DNA from: Alcanivoracaceae bacterium
Lineage (GTDB): Bacteria; Pseudomonadota; Gammaproteobacteria; Pseudomonadales; Alcanivoracaceae
Direction of reading: 5' to 3'
DNA length: 64,000 bases
Assembly: GCA_029212745.1 (NCBI GenBank)
Contig: JARGOL010000002.1
Location: forward strand, 330,133 to 394,132
Positions 36,015 through 44,755 of this stretch are shown here, one piece after another. A program made the position numbers and the translations under genes. Position 1 is the first letter of the stretch. The number at the start of each line of letters is the position of its first letter. The notes under the pieces are model-generated. The model made no database searches. It saw only the letters and a program-made list of their open reading frames with translations, and was not told the origin of the DNA.

Positions 36015-37016
36015 TCAGGCGGCGTGTTCGGTGGCCCGGGCTGACAGGTCAGTCAGGGCGCTGGCCAGGGATTCCAGCGCGCTGGTGGGCAGGCCCTGCG
36101 TCTGGCCGCGACTGATCCAGGCCGCCAGAATCTGCCGGGTCTGGTCGCCTACCTTGGCAAAGTGGTAGTGCAGGTACGTTTCCAGGTCGAAGGGCATTAC
36201 CCGTGGGCCCAGGGTCATGATGGTTTTCAGTGCCAGCTTGCGGGGGCCGGCCATGGGGCGTGATACGGAGCGACCCAGGTACTGGCCGGTGATACGGGTC
36301 GCCTCAATGCCCGCGTCGGCGGCAAGCGGCAGCCAGGCCGAGCCGCTGAACCCCTTCAGTGACCAGCCCGCCGCTTCCAGCCCCGCCACGGCGCAGATGG
36401 TGGCGGCGGCGAGACGCCCTTCCAGCCAGGGCAGGTCAGCGCTGGTTGTCGCCGGCAATCCGCCTTGCTTGAGCAGCCTGGCCGCGAGGCGGCCGGCGTC
36501 ACTGTTGTCGAGTACGGCCGAGCGGGGTGGGGCGAGAAAGCCAATGCCCGGCGTGGGCGTTTCATACCCCGGCAGAGGCGTCTGGAAGCTGATAAGACCA
36601 ATCAGTCCCTGGGCAATGCTGCCGGGGTACTGGCTGGCCAGTTTATCCATGTCGGCCACATCGGGTGTCCAGGCCACCAGCGCCGGGCAGCCGCGCAGCC
36701 GGTCCAGCTGCTGCTGCAGCCAGGGATTGTCCAGGGCCGTGGAGGGCAGGCACAGCCATACCTGATCAAAGTGTCCGGCGCCGGCATCGGTAATCACCGG
36801 CAGGTTCTGTCGCTTTTCGCGGGCCTTGCCGAGCAGGGGATAGTGGTGCAGCGTGCGCGGCATCTGCGCGTTGGCGCTGTTGTTGTCACGTGCGAGAAAG
36901 CTCACCAGGCAACCCGCCTTCACCAGATAGCGTGCATAGACGGCACCCACGGCGCCACTGCCGATAATCAGGATATGGGCAGGGGTGGGCCTCGTTACCT
37001 GCGGTTTGCCAGCCAT
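36015..37016 (-). CDS. Ketopantoate reductase-like (ApbA/PanE family) protein
   Basis: A 333-residue two-domain protein. The N-terminal Rossmann loop is ILIIGSGAVGAVYARYLVKAG (about 15-35) and the C-terminal half is helical, as in ApbA/PanE proteins that reduce ketopantoate with NADPH. The mid-region differs from standard PanE and the family's catalytic Lys/Glu are not obvious, so another 2-oxo-acid substrate is possible. It overlaps the RHH gene upstream by 22 bases and ends 4 bases from the convergent BolA-like gene. Confidence 0.72.
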   Translation of the reverse strand: MAGKPQVTRPTPAHILIIGSGAVGAVYARYLVKAGCLVSFLARDNNSANAQMPRTLHHYPLLGKAREKRQNLPVITDAGAGHFDQVWLCLPSTALDNPWLQQQLDRLRGCPALVAWTPDVADMDKLASQYPGSIAQGLIGLISFQTPLPGYETPTPGIGFLAPPRSAVLDNSDAGRLAARLLKQGGLPATTSADLPWLEGRLAAATICAVAGLEAAGWSLKGFSGSAWLPLAADAGIEATRITGQYLGRSVSRPMAGPRKLALKTIMTLGPRVMPFDLETYLHYHFAKVGDQTRQILAAWISRGQTQGLPTSALESLASALTDLSARATEHAA

Positions 37017-37204
37017 GCGCGTGTCGCCTCAATGATGATGTCCGTGACCGTAGAATCGTCCATCAGGGCCTGCATTTTCAAGCGTTTGTGCAGGTCCTCG
37101 GGGATATCTGCCGTGAGCCGCCGATAGCCGTCCCGGACCGCCTTGCTGCGTTTGCGTGCCGGTGCTTTGCGGCCTGGACGGGCGACGAAGTCCATCTGCT
37201 CCAT
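36995..37204 (-). CDS. Small ribbon-helix-helix-like DNA-binding protein
   Basis: A 69-residue protein. The N-terminus is basic (RPGRKAPARKRSKAVRDGYR); then comes a strand-helix-helix pattern, RRLTADIPEDLHKRLKMQAL and STVTDIIIEATRAWL, like ParG/CopG/Arc repressors. The ATG at 37204 has a GGAG site; a longer frame to 37384 would begin in AT-rich non-coding DNA. No toxin gene adjoins it. Its 3' end overlaps the reductase gene by 22 bases, so it may regulate that pair through the inverted repeat upstream. Confidence 0.7.
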   Translation of the reverse strand: MEQMDFVARPGRKAPARKRSKAVRDGYRRLTADIPEDLHKRLKMQALMDDSTVTDIIIEATRAWLANRR

Positions 37205-37244
37205 GATTGCTGCTCCTGCCGGTGGAAAGACGGCAGGATACCAG

Positions 37245-37274
37245 TATCTACACCTATCATTGAAGGCGTAGATA
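37245..37274. promoter_or_regulatory. Inverted-repeat operator candidate for the RHH gene
   Basis: TATCTACACC (37245-37254) and GGCGTAGATA (37265-37274) pair at 9 of 10 positions across a 10-base spacer, with arm centres 20 bases apart, about two helical turns. It begins 41 bases upstream of the RHH start codon inside a locally AT-rich block (37240-37400). Small RHH repressors often bind such repeats in their own promoters. Confidence 0.5.
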
Positions 37275-37407
37275 TTGAGGCAAATAAAACCGTACATAAG
37301 TAGACCATTAAAAAGAGGGGCGTGCACTGGCGTCCCCGGCGATGCTGGACACAAGTAATTTATCAAGATTAATATCCAACTCACTGATTTTATTACAGGG
37401 ATGTAGC

Positions 37408-38973
37408 ATGAGTGGTTTTGATACCGTGATCATCGGCAGTGGCTTCGGCGGTGCCGTCATGGCCTGCCGCCTGGCCGAAAAGGGCGCGCGCGTACTGGTG
37501 CTGGAGCGGGGGCGGCGCTGGTCCCCCTCCACCTATCCCAGCGTCACCATGAAAGACTGGTTATGGGATGAGGACGAGCCGGAGCGCCAGAATGGCTGGC
37601 TCGATTTCCGCTATTTCGGCGACATGTCCGTGGCCATGGGCGCCGCGGTGGGCGGCGGCAGCCAGATCTATGCCAATGTCAGCATTGAGGCACCCGAGGA
37701 GCGGTTCCGCCAGGGCTGGCCTGCGGCCATTACCCACGCCGGGCTACAGCCCCATTACGCTCGCGTTGGCGACATGCTGGACGTGCAGCACCTGCCGGCC
37801 GGCCAGTGGACGGACCGCACCCGCTTGATGAGGGATGCCGCCGCGGCCATTGGTGAGCCCGGGCGTTTCGCCACCGTACCGCAGGCCATCCGCTTCGACC
37901 CGGACTGGCATTACGGCCTTGATGACCCGTTTGATCACCGTCATTCGCGCGTCACCACCAACCGGTGGGGCAGGCAGCAAGGCACCTGTATTCACTGCGG
38001 CAACTGTGACCTGGGCTGCCCGGTGCAGGCGAAGAATACGCTTGACCTGAATTACCTCGCCCGGGCAGAGGCGCTGGGCGCGGAAATACGACCCCTGCAC
38101 CAGGTCAGGCACATAGCGCCCCACGGTGGTGGATATCGCCTGCACGTCCGTGACCTGGATGCTGGCGTGGACCGGCAGCTGGATGCCGAGCGCGTGGTGG
38201 TGGCGGCCGGCAGCGTCGGCTCCACCGAGTTGCTGCTGCGCTGCCGTGACCAGTACCGCACCCTGCCGGGCCTGAGCGCCCGACTGGGCCACGGCTGGAC
38301 ATCCAACGGTGATTTCCTGACGCCGGCCTGGTATGACGACCGTGAAGTGTCCCCCACCCAGGGTCCCACCATCTCCGCTGCCATCGACTTCCTCGATGGC
38401 AGCCGCGATGGCGCCCGGTTCTTTGTTGAGGATGGTGGCTTCCCGGACATGCTCGGCAACCTGCTCGGCCGGGTGGCGCGCGACCCGCGCGTACGCGGGC
38501 ACCGCCTTGCCCGTGTGTTGAGCGAGTATGCGGATGAATCTGATCCGGCCCGGCGGCTGATGCCGTGGTTTGGCCAGGCCGCCGATAATGCCGGCGGCGT
38601 GTTTTCCCTGAAACGGCGCTGGTATGCCCCCTGGCGACGGGACCGACTGGCGCTGAAGTGGGACTACAGGGCCGCCGAGAAGGCGGTGCAGGGGTTGGCG
38701 GACATGCACCTGGCGTTGACGCGTGCCACCGGCGGTGAGGCCGCCACTCCGGCCACCTGGCGCTGGTTCCGCAACCTGGTGACGCCGCACCCGCTGGGCG
38801 GCTGCAACATGGCCGACAGTGCTGCCACTGGCGTGGTGGATCACCGGGGCGAGGTGTTCGGCTATCGCAACCTGTTTGTCATGGATGGCTCGGTGGTGCC
38901 GGTGGCGCTGGGCCTGAATCCGTCGCGCACCATTGCCGCGCTGGCGGAGCAGGCAGCGGCGGAGATTGCGTGA
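37408..38973 (+). CDS. GMC-family FAD oxidoreductase (cholesterol-oxidase-like)
   Basis: A 521-residue flavoprotein. FAD loop VIIGSGFGGAVMACRLAEKG is at the N-terminus, GAAVGGGSQIYANV follows and the C-terminal His motif is VTPHPLGGCNMAD, as in cholesterol-oxidase-like GMC enzymes. A Cys cluster CxxCxxCxxxCP (C194, C197, C200, C204) is present, as in the GMC branch that includes long-chain alcohol oxidases. Oxidation of an alcohol or sterol is likely; the substrate is unknown. There is no Tat or Sec signal. The ATG at 37408 follows ACAGGGA; an in-frame start 66 bases upstream is less likely. Confidence 0.85.
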   Translation: MSGFDTVIIGSGFGGAVMACRLAEKGARVLVLERGRRWSPSTYPSVTMKDWLWDEDEPERQNGWLDFRYFGDMSVAMGAAVGGGSQIYANVSIEAPEERFRQGWPAAITHAGLQPHYARVGDMLDVQHLPAGQWTDRTRLMRDAAAAIGEPGRFATVPQAIRFDPDWHYGLDDPFDHRHSRVTTNRWGRQQGTCIHCGNCDLGCPVQAKNTLDLNYLARAEALGAEIRPLHQVRHIAPHGGGYRLHVRDLDAGVDRQLDAERVVVAAGSVGSTELLLRCRDQYRTLPGLSARLGHGWTSNGDFLTPAWYDDREVSPTQGPTISAAIDFLDGSRDGARFFVEDGGFPDMLGNLLGRVARDPRVRGHRLARVLSEYADESDPARRLMPWFGQAADNAGGVFSLKRRWYAPWRRDRLALKWDYRAAEKAVQGLADMHLALTRATGGEAATPATWRWFRNLVTPHPLGGCNMADSAATGVVDHRGEVFGYRNLFVMDGSVVPVALGLNPSRTIAALAEQAAAEIA

Positions 38974-39023
38974 CGGCGACGACTTGCTAAGCTGGGGATA
39001 ACAGTGACAGGGGTGCACAGAGC

Positions 39024-39746
39024 ATGAGCGAGCAGGCCTTCAATATTGTCTTTTCCGGTGAGCTGGTGGGGGGTGCGGATCCGGCCCGGGTCCGGGAAAA
39101 CCTGGCACGGCTTTTCAAGATGGATGCGGCCCGCGTGGAGGCCTTGTTCAGCGGCAAGCCCGTGGTCATCAAGAAGGGCGCGGACCAGGCCACGGCGATG
39201 AAGTTCCGGGCGGCCCTGCGCCAGGCCGGGGCCCAGTGCCAGATGGTGCCGGTGGGCGGTGATGCGCCCGCAGCTGAGGCGCCCGCGCCGGCCGCACAGG
39301 CCAGCTCTGCGGGCAAGGCCGTGTTCGAGGCCCGGGACCCGTCACCGGCGCCTGCGTCGGCGCCGGCCGAGCAGGAGGTGACCGAGATTGAGGCGGCGCC
39401 GCCACCGCCGGCGGCGTCAGAACCCGAACCCGCAGCAGCGCTCGAGCCCGAACCTGTGTCCGCACAGACACCAGAGCCGGCAGCAGATCCGGCGGCTGAT
39501 GCGGGAGACCTGGAAACAGTGGGCACCATCCGCACTGGTGGCACCGGCTTCTCAGGGGCTTTTGCCGTGGCGCCGGTGGGGGCCGACCTGGAACAAAAAC
39601 GTGATGGCCCGGCACCGGTCGACCCGGACATCAGTCACCTGTCCATGGCGCCGCCGGGCACTGAGCTGGAGGAAATTCGCGAGGAAAAAGAGCTGGTGAA
39701 CCCCGACATCAGTCACCTTTCCGTGGTACCCGACGCCGATCAATAG
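39024..39746 (+). CDS. Unrecognised protein with Pro/Ala linker and C-terminal PDISHLS repeats
   Basis: A 240-residue soluble protein. Residues 1-75 form a compact domain (FNIVFSGELVGG, LFSGKPVVIKKG, FRAALRQAGAQCQMVPVGG) that I cannot name. Residues 77-165 are a disordered Ala/Pro/Glu linker. The last 60 residues carry a repeated unit about 31 residues apart: DPDISHLSMAPPG, then NPDISHLSVVPD, with VAPVGADLEQKR resembling MAPPGTELEEIR. Its end overlaps the convergent DUF2914 gene by 38 bases. Confidence 0.7.
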   Translation: MSEQAFNIVFSGELVGGADPARVRENLARLFKMDAARVEALFSGKPVVIKKGADQATAMKFRAALRQAGAQCQMVPVGGDAPAAEAPAPAAQASSAGKAVFEARDPSPAPASAPAEQEVTEIEAAPPPPAASEPEPAAALEPEPVSAQTPEPAADPAADAGDLETVGTIRTGGTGFSGAFAVAPVGADLEQKRDGPAPVDPDISHLSMAPPGTELEEIREEKELVNPDISHLSVVPDADQ

Positions 39747-40662
39747 GGAGCTGCAGGCAGGGCAGGGTCATGCTCATGGTCTGCCCACTGCGGCCGTCCA
39801 GCAGCAGCAGGTGCAGTGTGCCCGTGTCAGCACGACGTTCGACCACCTGCAGGTCTTCACTATCCAGTGTCTCCTGCCACCAGGGCGCGCCCGCCGAGCC
39901 GCATGGGCCTGCCCCTGCCGGTAGCCGGTTGAGCAGTGCCTGCAATGCGTTCACCGTCGCGGACATCTGTCCGGCCCGTTCGCCGAGTGCGTCGGCCAGG
40001 GTGGACTGCAAAGCGGCGACCTCATCATCGTCCGGCCAGCGTTCCAGCAATGGCTGCAACCGTGCCCGGGCAATGTACAGGTTGCCCTCGTCAAGGAGTG
40101 CCTGCACCTGCGCCATCGGTACCTGTCGCCCGGACAGCTCGGCCAGGGTGGCTGGCGGCAGCAGGGATTTTTCCGTGGCTTCGCCCAGCGCCATGCGTGC
40201 GCCGGTCACGTCGCCGTCTGCCAGCAGCGCTTCTATGCGCGCGGCGGTCTCGCTGAACGCCTGGTTGCCCCCTGGTGCCAGCGTGGCCAGCAGGCAGCCG
40301 TCAGCCAGCCGTATTTCAACGCGCCAGTTGTCGTCACGGCGAAAGCCCAGGCGTTTACTCGACCAGGTGCGCCAGCGGTCGGCGCCAATGGTCAGGGTCA
40401 CCGAGGCCGCCTCCTGGTTGTCGTGGAACCAGGTGTGGGTGATGCGCTCGCCGCGTGCATCGGTTACTTCGGTGAAGGCGTAGAGTGCAGAGTCATCCGC
40501 TGAGACGCTTGTTACCGGCGGCCCGACAGGCTCGCGCCCGGAGATGCCCCGCACCAGCAGGGCGCGCTCAAGGGTTGCGCCATTGCAGGCAGCGGCAGCC
40601 GGCGTAGCCAGCCAGTTGATTGCCGCCGCAAGAATAATGCCGGTGTTGAGGAAGAGACGCAT
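39709..40662 (-). CDS. Exported DUF2914-domain protein
   Basis: A 317-residue protein with a signal peptide ending near residue 24 (ATPAAAAC). The DUF2914 part (about 55-125) has THTWFHDNQEAASVTL, DRWRTWSSKRLGFR and WRVEIRLADGCLL. A helical region (about 135-230), perhaps TPR-like, and a Cys-containing C-terminal beta segment follow. It is probably periplasmic; if the Cys near residue 25 is lipidated it could be a lipoprotein, but the lipobox is weak. Function unknown. Confidence 0.72.
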   Translation of the reverse strand: MRLFLNTGIILAAAINWLATPAAAACNGATLERALLVRGISGREPVGPPVTSVSADDSALYAFTEVTDARGERITHTWFHDNQEAASVTLTIGADRWRTWSSKRLGFRRDDNWRVEIRLADGCLLATLAPGGNQAFSETAARIEALLADGDVTGARMALGEATEKSLLPPATLAELSGRQVPMAQVQALLDEGNLYIARARLQPLLERWPDDDEVAALQSTLADALGERAGQMSATVNALQALLNRLPAGAGPCGSAGAPWWQETLDSEDLQVVERRADTGTLHLLLLDGRSGQTMSMTLPCLQLPIDRRRVPRKGD

Positions 40663-40724
40663 ACAGCCCCCGTCGCAAAACCCGTATCATAGGCGGCCTG
40701 ACGTTCCAGGCAAAAGGAGAATCC

Positions 40725-41792
40725 ATGAACGCCACCCAGATCCGGCTCCCCGTCTTGCTCGCCATCGCTGCACTGATTGTCATTATTGCCGGGCTGCGCG
40801 CGGCTGCCGATCTGGTAGAGCCGATGTTGCTGGCCGTGTTTTTCTCCATCGTCTGTGCGCCGGCTGTGAGCCTGCTGGTACGTCGTGGCTGGCCGGAATG
40901 GGCGGCCGTTATCGTCGTGCTTTTGCTACTGCTGGGTGCGTTGCTGTTTGCGGCGATTGGTATCGGTGCATCTATCAATGGCTTCCTCGAGCAGTTACCG
41001 GCCTACCAGAGTGCCCTGGGTGAACGCATGGGTGGGCTGATTGCCCTGGTGCGTGACCTGGGCATCGACGTTGACCAGCAGGCGTTGCGGGAGCAGCTCG
41101 ATCCCGGGCTGGTGATGGGCATGGCCGGTAAACTGGTGGGGCGATTCGGTTCCGCGCTGGGAAATGTGCTGCTGATCCTGTTGACGGTCACCTTCATCCT
41201 GCTGGAAGCGGCCCGGTTCCCGGCCAAGCTGCAGCGGGCCATGGGTGATGCCAACCGCAGTCTGGCGGTGTTCGAACGCTTCTCCGAGGGGGTCAAGCAG
41301 TACCTGGCGATCAAGTCCATGCTCAGTCTGGCCACTGGTGCGCTGGTGGCGCTGATGTTGTGGTTGCTGGACGTGGATTACCCGGTGCTATGGGGCGCGC
41401 TGGCCTTCCTGTTCAACTACATTCCCAATATCGGCTCATTCCTTGCTGCCATTCCTGCCTGCCTGCTGGCCTTCGTGATTCATGGCGCCGGGGTGGCAGC
41501 GGCAGCCGGCCTGGGATATGTGCTTATCAATATGGTCATTGGCAACGGTCTTGAGCCAAGGCTGATGGGACGAAGCCTGGGGCTGTCCACACTGGTGGTG
41601 TTCCTTTCCCTGGTGCTCTGGGGCTGGGTGCTTGGCCCGGTGGGGATGGTGCTGTCGGTGCCCCTGACCATGATTCTGCGCATTGCCCTGGACAGCAGTG
41701 AAAATACCCGCTGGCTTGCGGTGCTGCTCGGGCCCGAGGTGGACAGCCGTGATCAGTCCTCGCTGGAAGCAGAGCCTTCGTCAGGCGCATGA
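40725..41792 (+). CDS. AI-2E family transporter (PerM/TqsA-like)
   Basis: A 355-residue inner-membrane protein of the AI-2E transporter superfamily. Hydrophobic helices occur near 9-27, 31-47, 62-80, then about 145-165 and a C-terminal cluster (about 205-330). LWGALAFLFNYIPNIGSF is the family hallmark. Members export signals or ions; the substrate here is unknown. The ATG follows AAGGAG. The 3' end overlaps the convergent UPF0149 gene by 40 bases. Confidence 0.88.
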   Translation: MNATQIRLPVLLAIAALIVIIAGLRAAADLVEPMLLAVFFSIVCAPAVSLLVRRGWPEWAAVIVVLLLLLGALLFAAIGIGASINGFLEQLPAYQSALGERMGGLIALVRDLGIDVDQQALREQLDPGLVMGMAGKLVGRFGSALGNVLLILLTVTFILLEAARFPAKLQRAMGDANRSLAVFERFSEGVKQYLAIKSMLSLATGALVALMLWLLDVDYPVLWGALAFLFNYIPNIGSFLAAIPACLLAFVIHGAGVAAAAGLGYVLINMVIGNGLEPRLMGRSLGLSTLVVFLSLVLWGWVLGPVGMVLSVPLTMILRIALDSSENTRWLAVLLGPEVDSRDQSSLEAEPSSGA

Positions 41793-42316
41793 AAATACAG
41801 GAACAGTTCCTCGACCATCTCCGGGATGGCCCGTGCCAGCTGCCGGGCCATGCCTTCGTCCTGCCACAGGGCGTCCAGGGCCTCGTCGTCGTCGAGGCCT
41901 GAAAACAGCAGCATGGGCAGCAGGCGGTGGGCCATGGCCTCCTCGTCACCTGCGTACCAGCTCTCCTCGTCCAGCAGCACGCCACTGATGAAGCCAAAGC
42001 ACCAGGCACAGAGGTCGTTGCCCTCATCGTCAAGGAACGGGTCCAGGCGGCAGGGAAGGGTGATGGATTCGCCGAACCCGAGCTGGCTCGCCAGGCGCTG
42101 GCGCAGTTGCTCCAGCTGTCCGGCCAGCTCCGGATCCATGCCGTCCTCTTCCAGGTTGGCCTGGTCCTGCCAGCCGTCAGTGACCGACGGCGCCACGGCC
42201 ATGGCGGTGGCAAGCCCGTGTGCCTCGACAAATGAAAAAAGGCTGTCCGGTGAGCGAGACAGTGACGCGGAGAGCGCCTTGCGCAGGGACGGGTAATCGG
42301 CGGTTTCCTGGGCCAT
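41753..42316 (-). CDS. UPF0149 (YecA/YgfB-like) protein
   Basis: A 187-residue acidic, helical protein of the UPF0149 family. It has DLCAWCFGFISGVLLDEESW and DEEAMAHRLLPMLLFSGLDD, with two close Cys, and many Asp/Glu. Function is not known with confidence in the family. I begin at the ATG at 42316; the frame extends far upstream only as a shadow of the GGDEF gene. It follows the GGDEF gene on the same strand with a 28-base gap. Confidence 0.8.
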   Translation of the reverse strand: MAQETADYPSLRKALSASLSRSPDSLFSFVEAHGLATAMAVAPSVTDGWQDQANLEEDGMDPELAGQLEQLRQRLASQLGFGESITLPCRLDPFLDDEGNDLCAWCFGFISGVLLDEESWYAGDEEAMAHRLLPMLLFSGLDDDEALDALWQDEGMARQLARAIPEMVEELFLYFHAPDEGSASSED

Positions 42317-42344
42317 GGGTGCGATTCCGGTTGAGGCGCTGGCG

Positions 42345-43439
42345 CTACTGGAAGACGAGACGGTCGCGACCGTCCGCCTTGGCCTGGTAGAGCGCTTCAT
42401 CAGCGCGCTGGATGATGGCGGCGGTGGTATCACCGGGGCGCGATTGTACGACACCTGCGGAAAGACTGACATGCAAATCCGGGTGCTCGGCAAATTGCTG
42501 GGCACCGAACTGCTGGCGCAGTCGCTCAAGCACGGTGCGGGTATCTTCCAGGCGGCCGTCCGGGAATACGATGACAAACTCCTCGCCGCCAAACCGGGCC
42601 ACCAGGTCGGTGCGGCGCAATGATTCCCTTGCCAGCCGGGCAAAACTGCACAGCACCTCGTCGCCCACCGGATGGCCGTACTGGTCATTGATGCGTTTGA
42701 AGTGGTCGAGATCGATGATGGCCAGGTGCAGGTCGCTGCCGCTGCGCTGGCAGCGGTCAAGCTCCTCCTGAAGGCGCTCGAGGATGTAGCGGCGATTGTG
42801 CAGTCCGGTGAGTTCATCGCGGATAGCGACCTCGTGCAGCCTCGCCATGGCGTCCTGCAGTTGCTCGTGCGTGGTTTGCAGGGTGGTGTGGTTGTCCGCC
42901 AGCGAGGCCTTCTGTTCGCGAATCCGCAACTGCAGGTTGTAGATATAGCCGCCCACATAGACGAACCAGATCAGGCCAAGCAGCAGCACGGAGACATGAC
43001 CAAAGCTGATCCCGAAGACCTGCTCTTCCCGGTAGTAAACCCATTCATAGCTGGTAAGGGCCATGAAGCAGGCCATCACGAATGCCGACATGGCAATCAT
43101 GCGCACCCGGTCGAGGGAAAAGATGCCGAATGTCATTATCATGAAGTACACCGATAACATGGCACCGCGAATTTCGATGGCGTAACGCAGCAGTACGGTA
43201 ATGGCGACGATGGCGACCACCATCTGCAACAGTGTCAGGCTGGGGTCACGAAAGCGGCGCGACCAGCGTGAGCGGATGGCAACGAAGATGGCCGCCTGGC
43301 ACAGGAACAGGGAGCCGAAAATCATCCAGTGGGGGGTGTCATGCCGGAAGATGCCCAGCGCCATGCCGGAGAGGGTGCCGCCCCAGACCAGGAAAAAGGA
43401 ATACACGGCCATCAGCTGGCGGCGCAGCCGGATGGTCAT
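42345..43439 (-). CDS. Membrane-bound diguanylate cyclase (GGDEF)
   Basis: A 364-residue protein. About six membrane helices fill the first 170 residues, followed by a coiled-coil linker (REQKASLADNHTTLQTTHEQ) and a GGDEF domain. The active site is GGEEF (about 284-288), and the inhibitory I-site RRTD lies five residues before it. It should make c-di-GMP with product inhibition. No EAL domain. The start is uncertain: ATG 43439 is used, and GTG 43475 would add 12 residues. The PilZ protein elsewhere in the window is a possible effector. Confidence 0.9.
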   Translation of the reverse strand: MTIRLRRQLMAVYSFFLVWGGTLSGMALGIFRHDTPHWMIFGSLFLCQAAIFVAIRSRWSRRFRDPSLTLLQMVVAIVAITVLLRYAIEIRGAMLSVYFMIMTFGIFSLDRVRMIAMSAFVMACFMALTSYEWVYYREEQVFGISFGHVSVLLLGLIWFVYVGGYIYNLQLRIREQKASLADNHTTLQTTHEQLQDAMARLHEVAIRDELTGLHNRRYILERLQEELDRCQRSGSDLHLAIIDLDHFKRINDQYGHPVGDEVLCSFARLARESLRRTDLVARFGGEEFVIVFPDGRLEDTRTVLERLRQQFGAQQFAEHPDLHVSLSAGVVQSRPGDTTAAIIQRADEALYQAKADGRDRLVFQ

Positions 43440-43642
43440 TGCTCGGTCATGTGTCGGTATGAGAAAGGACACGGGCGATCTCGTTTGACTTGTTATTGTC
43501 GCCGGAAGGACGGCGCCTTCCTTTAGAGGGCAAAGCCTATAGCCATTCCAGAACAGTGACCAGTCCGTCACTTGCCGGTGTGCGGGACCTGTGACACGAT
43601 TCAGACTTTCAAACGCCCGTTTGATTGTAGCAGAGGTAGAGC

Positions 43643-44743
43643 ATGAGTGACGATTTGCCGTTTGACCTGTCGCTGAGCGAAGAGCAGCGCATCATGCGCG
43701 ACAGCATCCAGCGTTTCGCTGCCCAGCAGATGCGCGAGCTGGCCCGTGACGCGGACGAAGCCGGGCAGGCGCCGGCAGGGTTCTACGACGCGTCCTGTGA
43801 ACTGGGCCTGGCGCTGTTGCCTATACCTGAGGATGCCGGCGGTGCCGGCCAGCCCCGCGAGCCCATGTCCAATGTGCTTGCGGCTGAAGACCTGGGCTAC
43901 GGCGACATGGGCCTGGCCCTGGGCACGCTGGCACCGCTGGGTTTCATCAATGCGGTCCTCGATTTCGGGACGCCCGAGCAGCAGCAGGCGTTCCTCGCGC
44001 CCCTGGCCAGCGAGACGTTCGTGCCGGCCAGTATTGCCCTGATGGAGGGCCGCGCCACATTCGAGCCGTCGGCGCTCCAGACCCGGGCCGTGGCGGACGG
44101 GGACGACTATCTGATCACGGGTGAGAAGCGGCTGGTGCCCCTGGGCTGCCAGGCCCGGCAATTTCTCGTGGTGGCGGCGTGCGATGAGGGCGCGCCGGCT
44201 GCCTTCGTGGTGCCCGCCGGCACCCCGGGCCTGTCCGCCGAGGCGAGCGACTACATGGGCCTGCGCAGTCTGGAAACAGCCACCGTGACCCTGGATGCGG
44301 TACGTGTGCCGGCCTCACACCGGTTGGCTGCGTTTGACCTCGAGCGTCTGGTGGATCTGTCGCGCCTGGGTATTGCCGCCCTGGCGGTGGGCTGCTGCCA
44401 GGCCGTGCTGGATTACTGTATCCCCTATGCCAACGAGCGCACCGCCTTCGGCGAGCCGATTGCCCGGCGACAGTCTGTTGCGTTCATGATCGCCAACATG
44501 GCGATTGAGCTGGAGGGCATGCGGCTACTGGTCTGGCGTGCCGCCAGCCGGGCACAGCAGGGGCTGCCGTTTCACCGTGAGGCCTATCTGGCCCGGGTGA
44601 TGTGTGCAGAAAAGGCCATGGAAATCGGCACCAACGGGATACAGGTCTTCGGCGGCGCCGGGTTTATCCGCGATTATCCGCTGGAGATGTGGTATCGGAA
44701 CCTGCGGGCCGTGGGCCTGCTTGAAGGCGCGGTAATGGTCTGA
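43643..44743 (+). CDS. Acyl-CoA dehydrogenase, first of a pair
   Basis: A 366-residue acyl-CoA dehydrogenase. N-terminal, middle and C-terminal domains are recognisable (LSEEQRIMRDSIQRFAAQQM, YLITGEKRLVPLG, NERTAFGEPIARRQSVAFMI, QVFGGAGFIRDYPLEMWYRN). The middle domain lacks the usual W-x-T-N-G FAD motif. The chain stops five residues after the Glu (E361) that aligns with the family's C-terminal catalytic site, with the usual last helix missing. It is followed 12 bases later by a second, longer dehydrogenase, so a two-gene hetero-oligomer is possible. Confidence 0.85.
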   Translation: MSDDLPFDLSLSEEQRIMRDSIQRFAAQQMRELARDADEAGQAPAGFYDASCELGLALLPIPEDAGGAGQPREPMSNVLAAEDLGYGDMGLALGTLAPLGFINAVLDFGTPEQQQAFLAPLASETFVPASIALMEGRATFEPSALQTRAVADGDDYLITGEKRLVPLGCQARQFLVVAACDEGAPAAFVVPAGTPGLSAEASDYMGLRSLETATVTLDAVRVPASHRLAAFDLERLVDLSRLGIAALAVGCCQAVLDYCIPYANERTAFGEPIARRQSVAFMIANMAIELEGMRLLVWRAASRAQQGLPFHREAYLARVMCAEKAMEIGTNGIQVFGGAGFIRDYPLEMWYRNLRAVGLLEGAVMV

Positions 44744-44755
44744 GGAGGCAGGAAA

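Noticed and set aside
36995-37204. RHH protein as the antitoxin of a toxin-antitoxin pair
   Set aside because: The overlapping neighbour is a full-length dehydrogenase-like protein, and no small toxin frame lies next to it.
41753-42958. Long extension of the UPF0149 frame into the GGDEF gene
   Set aside because: Residues before the ATG at 42316 are out-of-frame translation of the GGDEF domain; UPF0149 proteins have the length of the shorter form.
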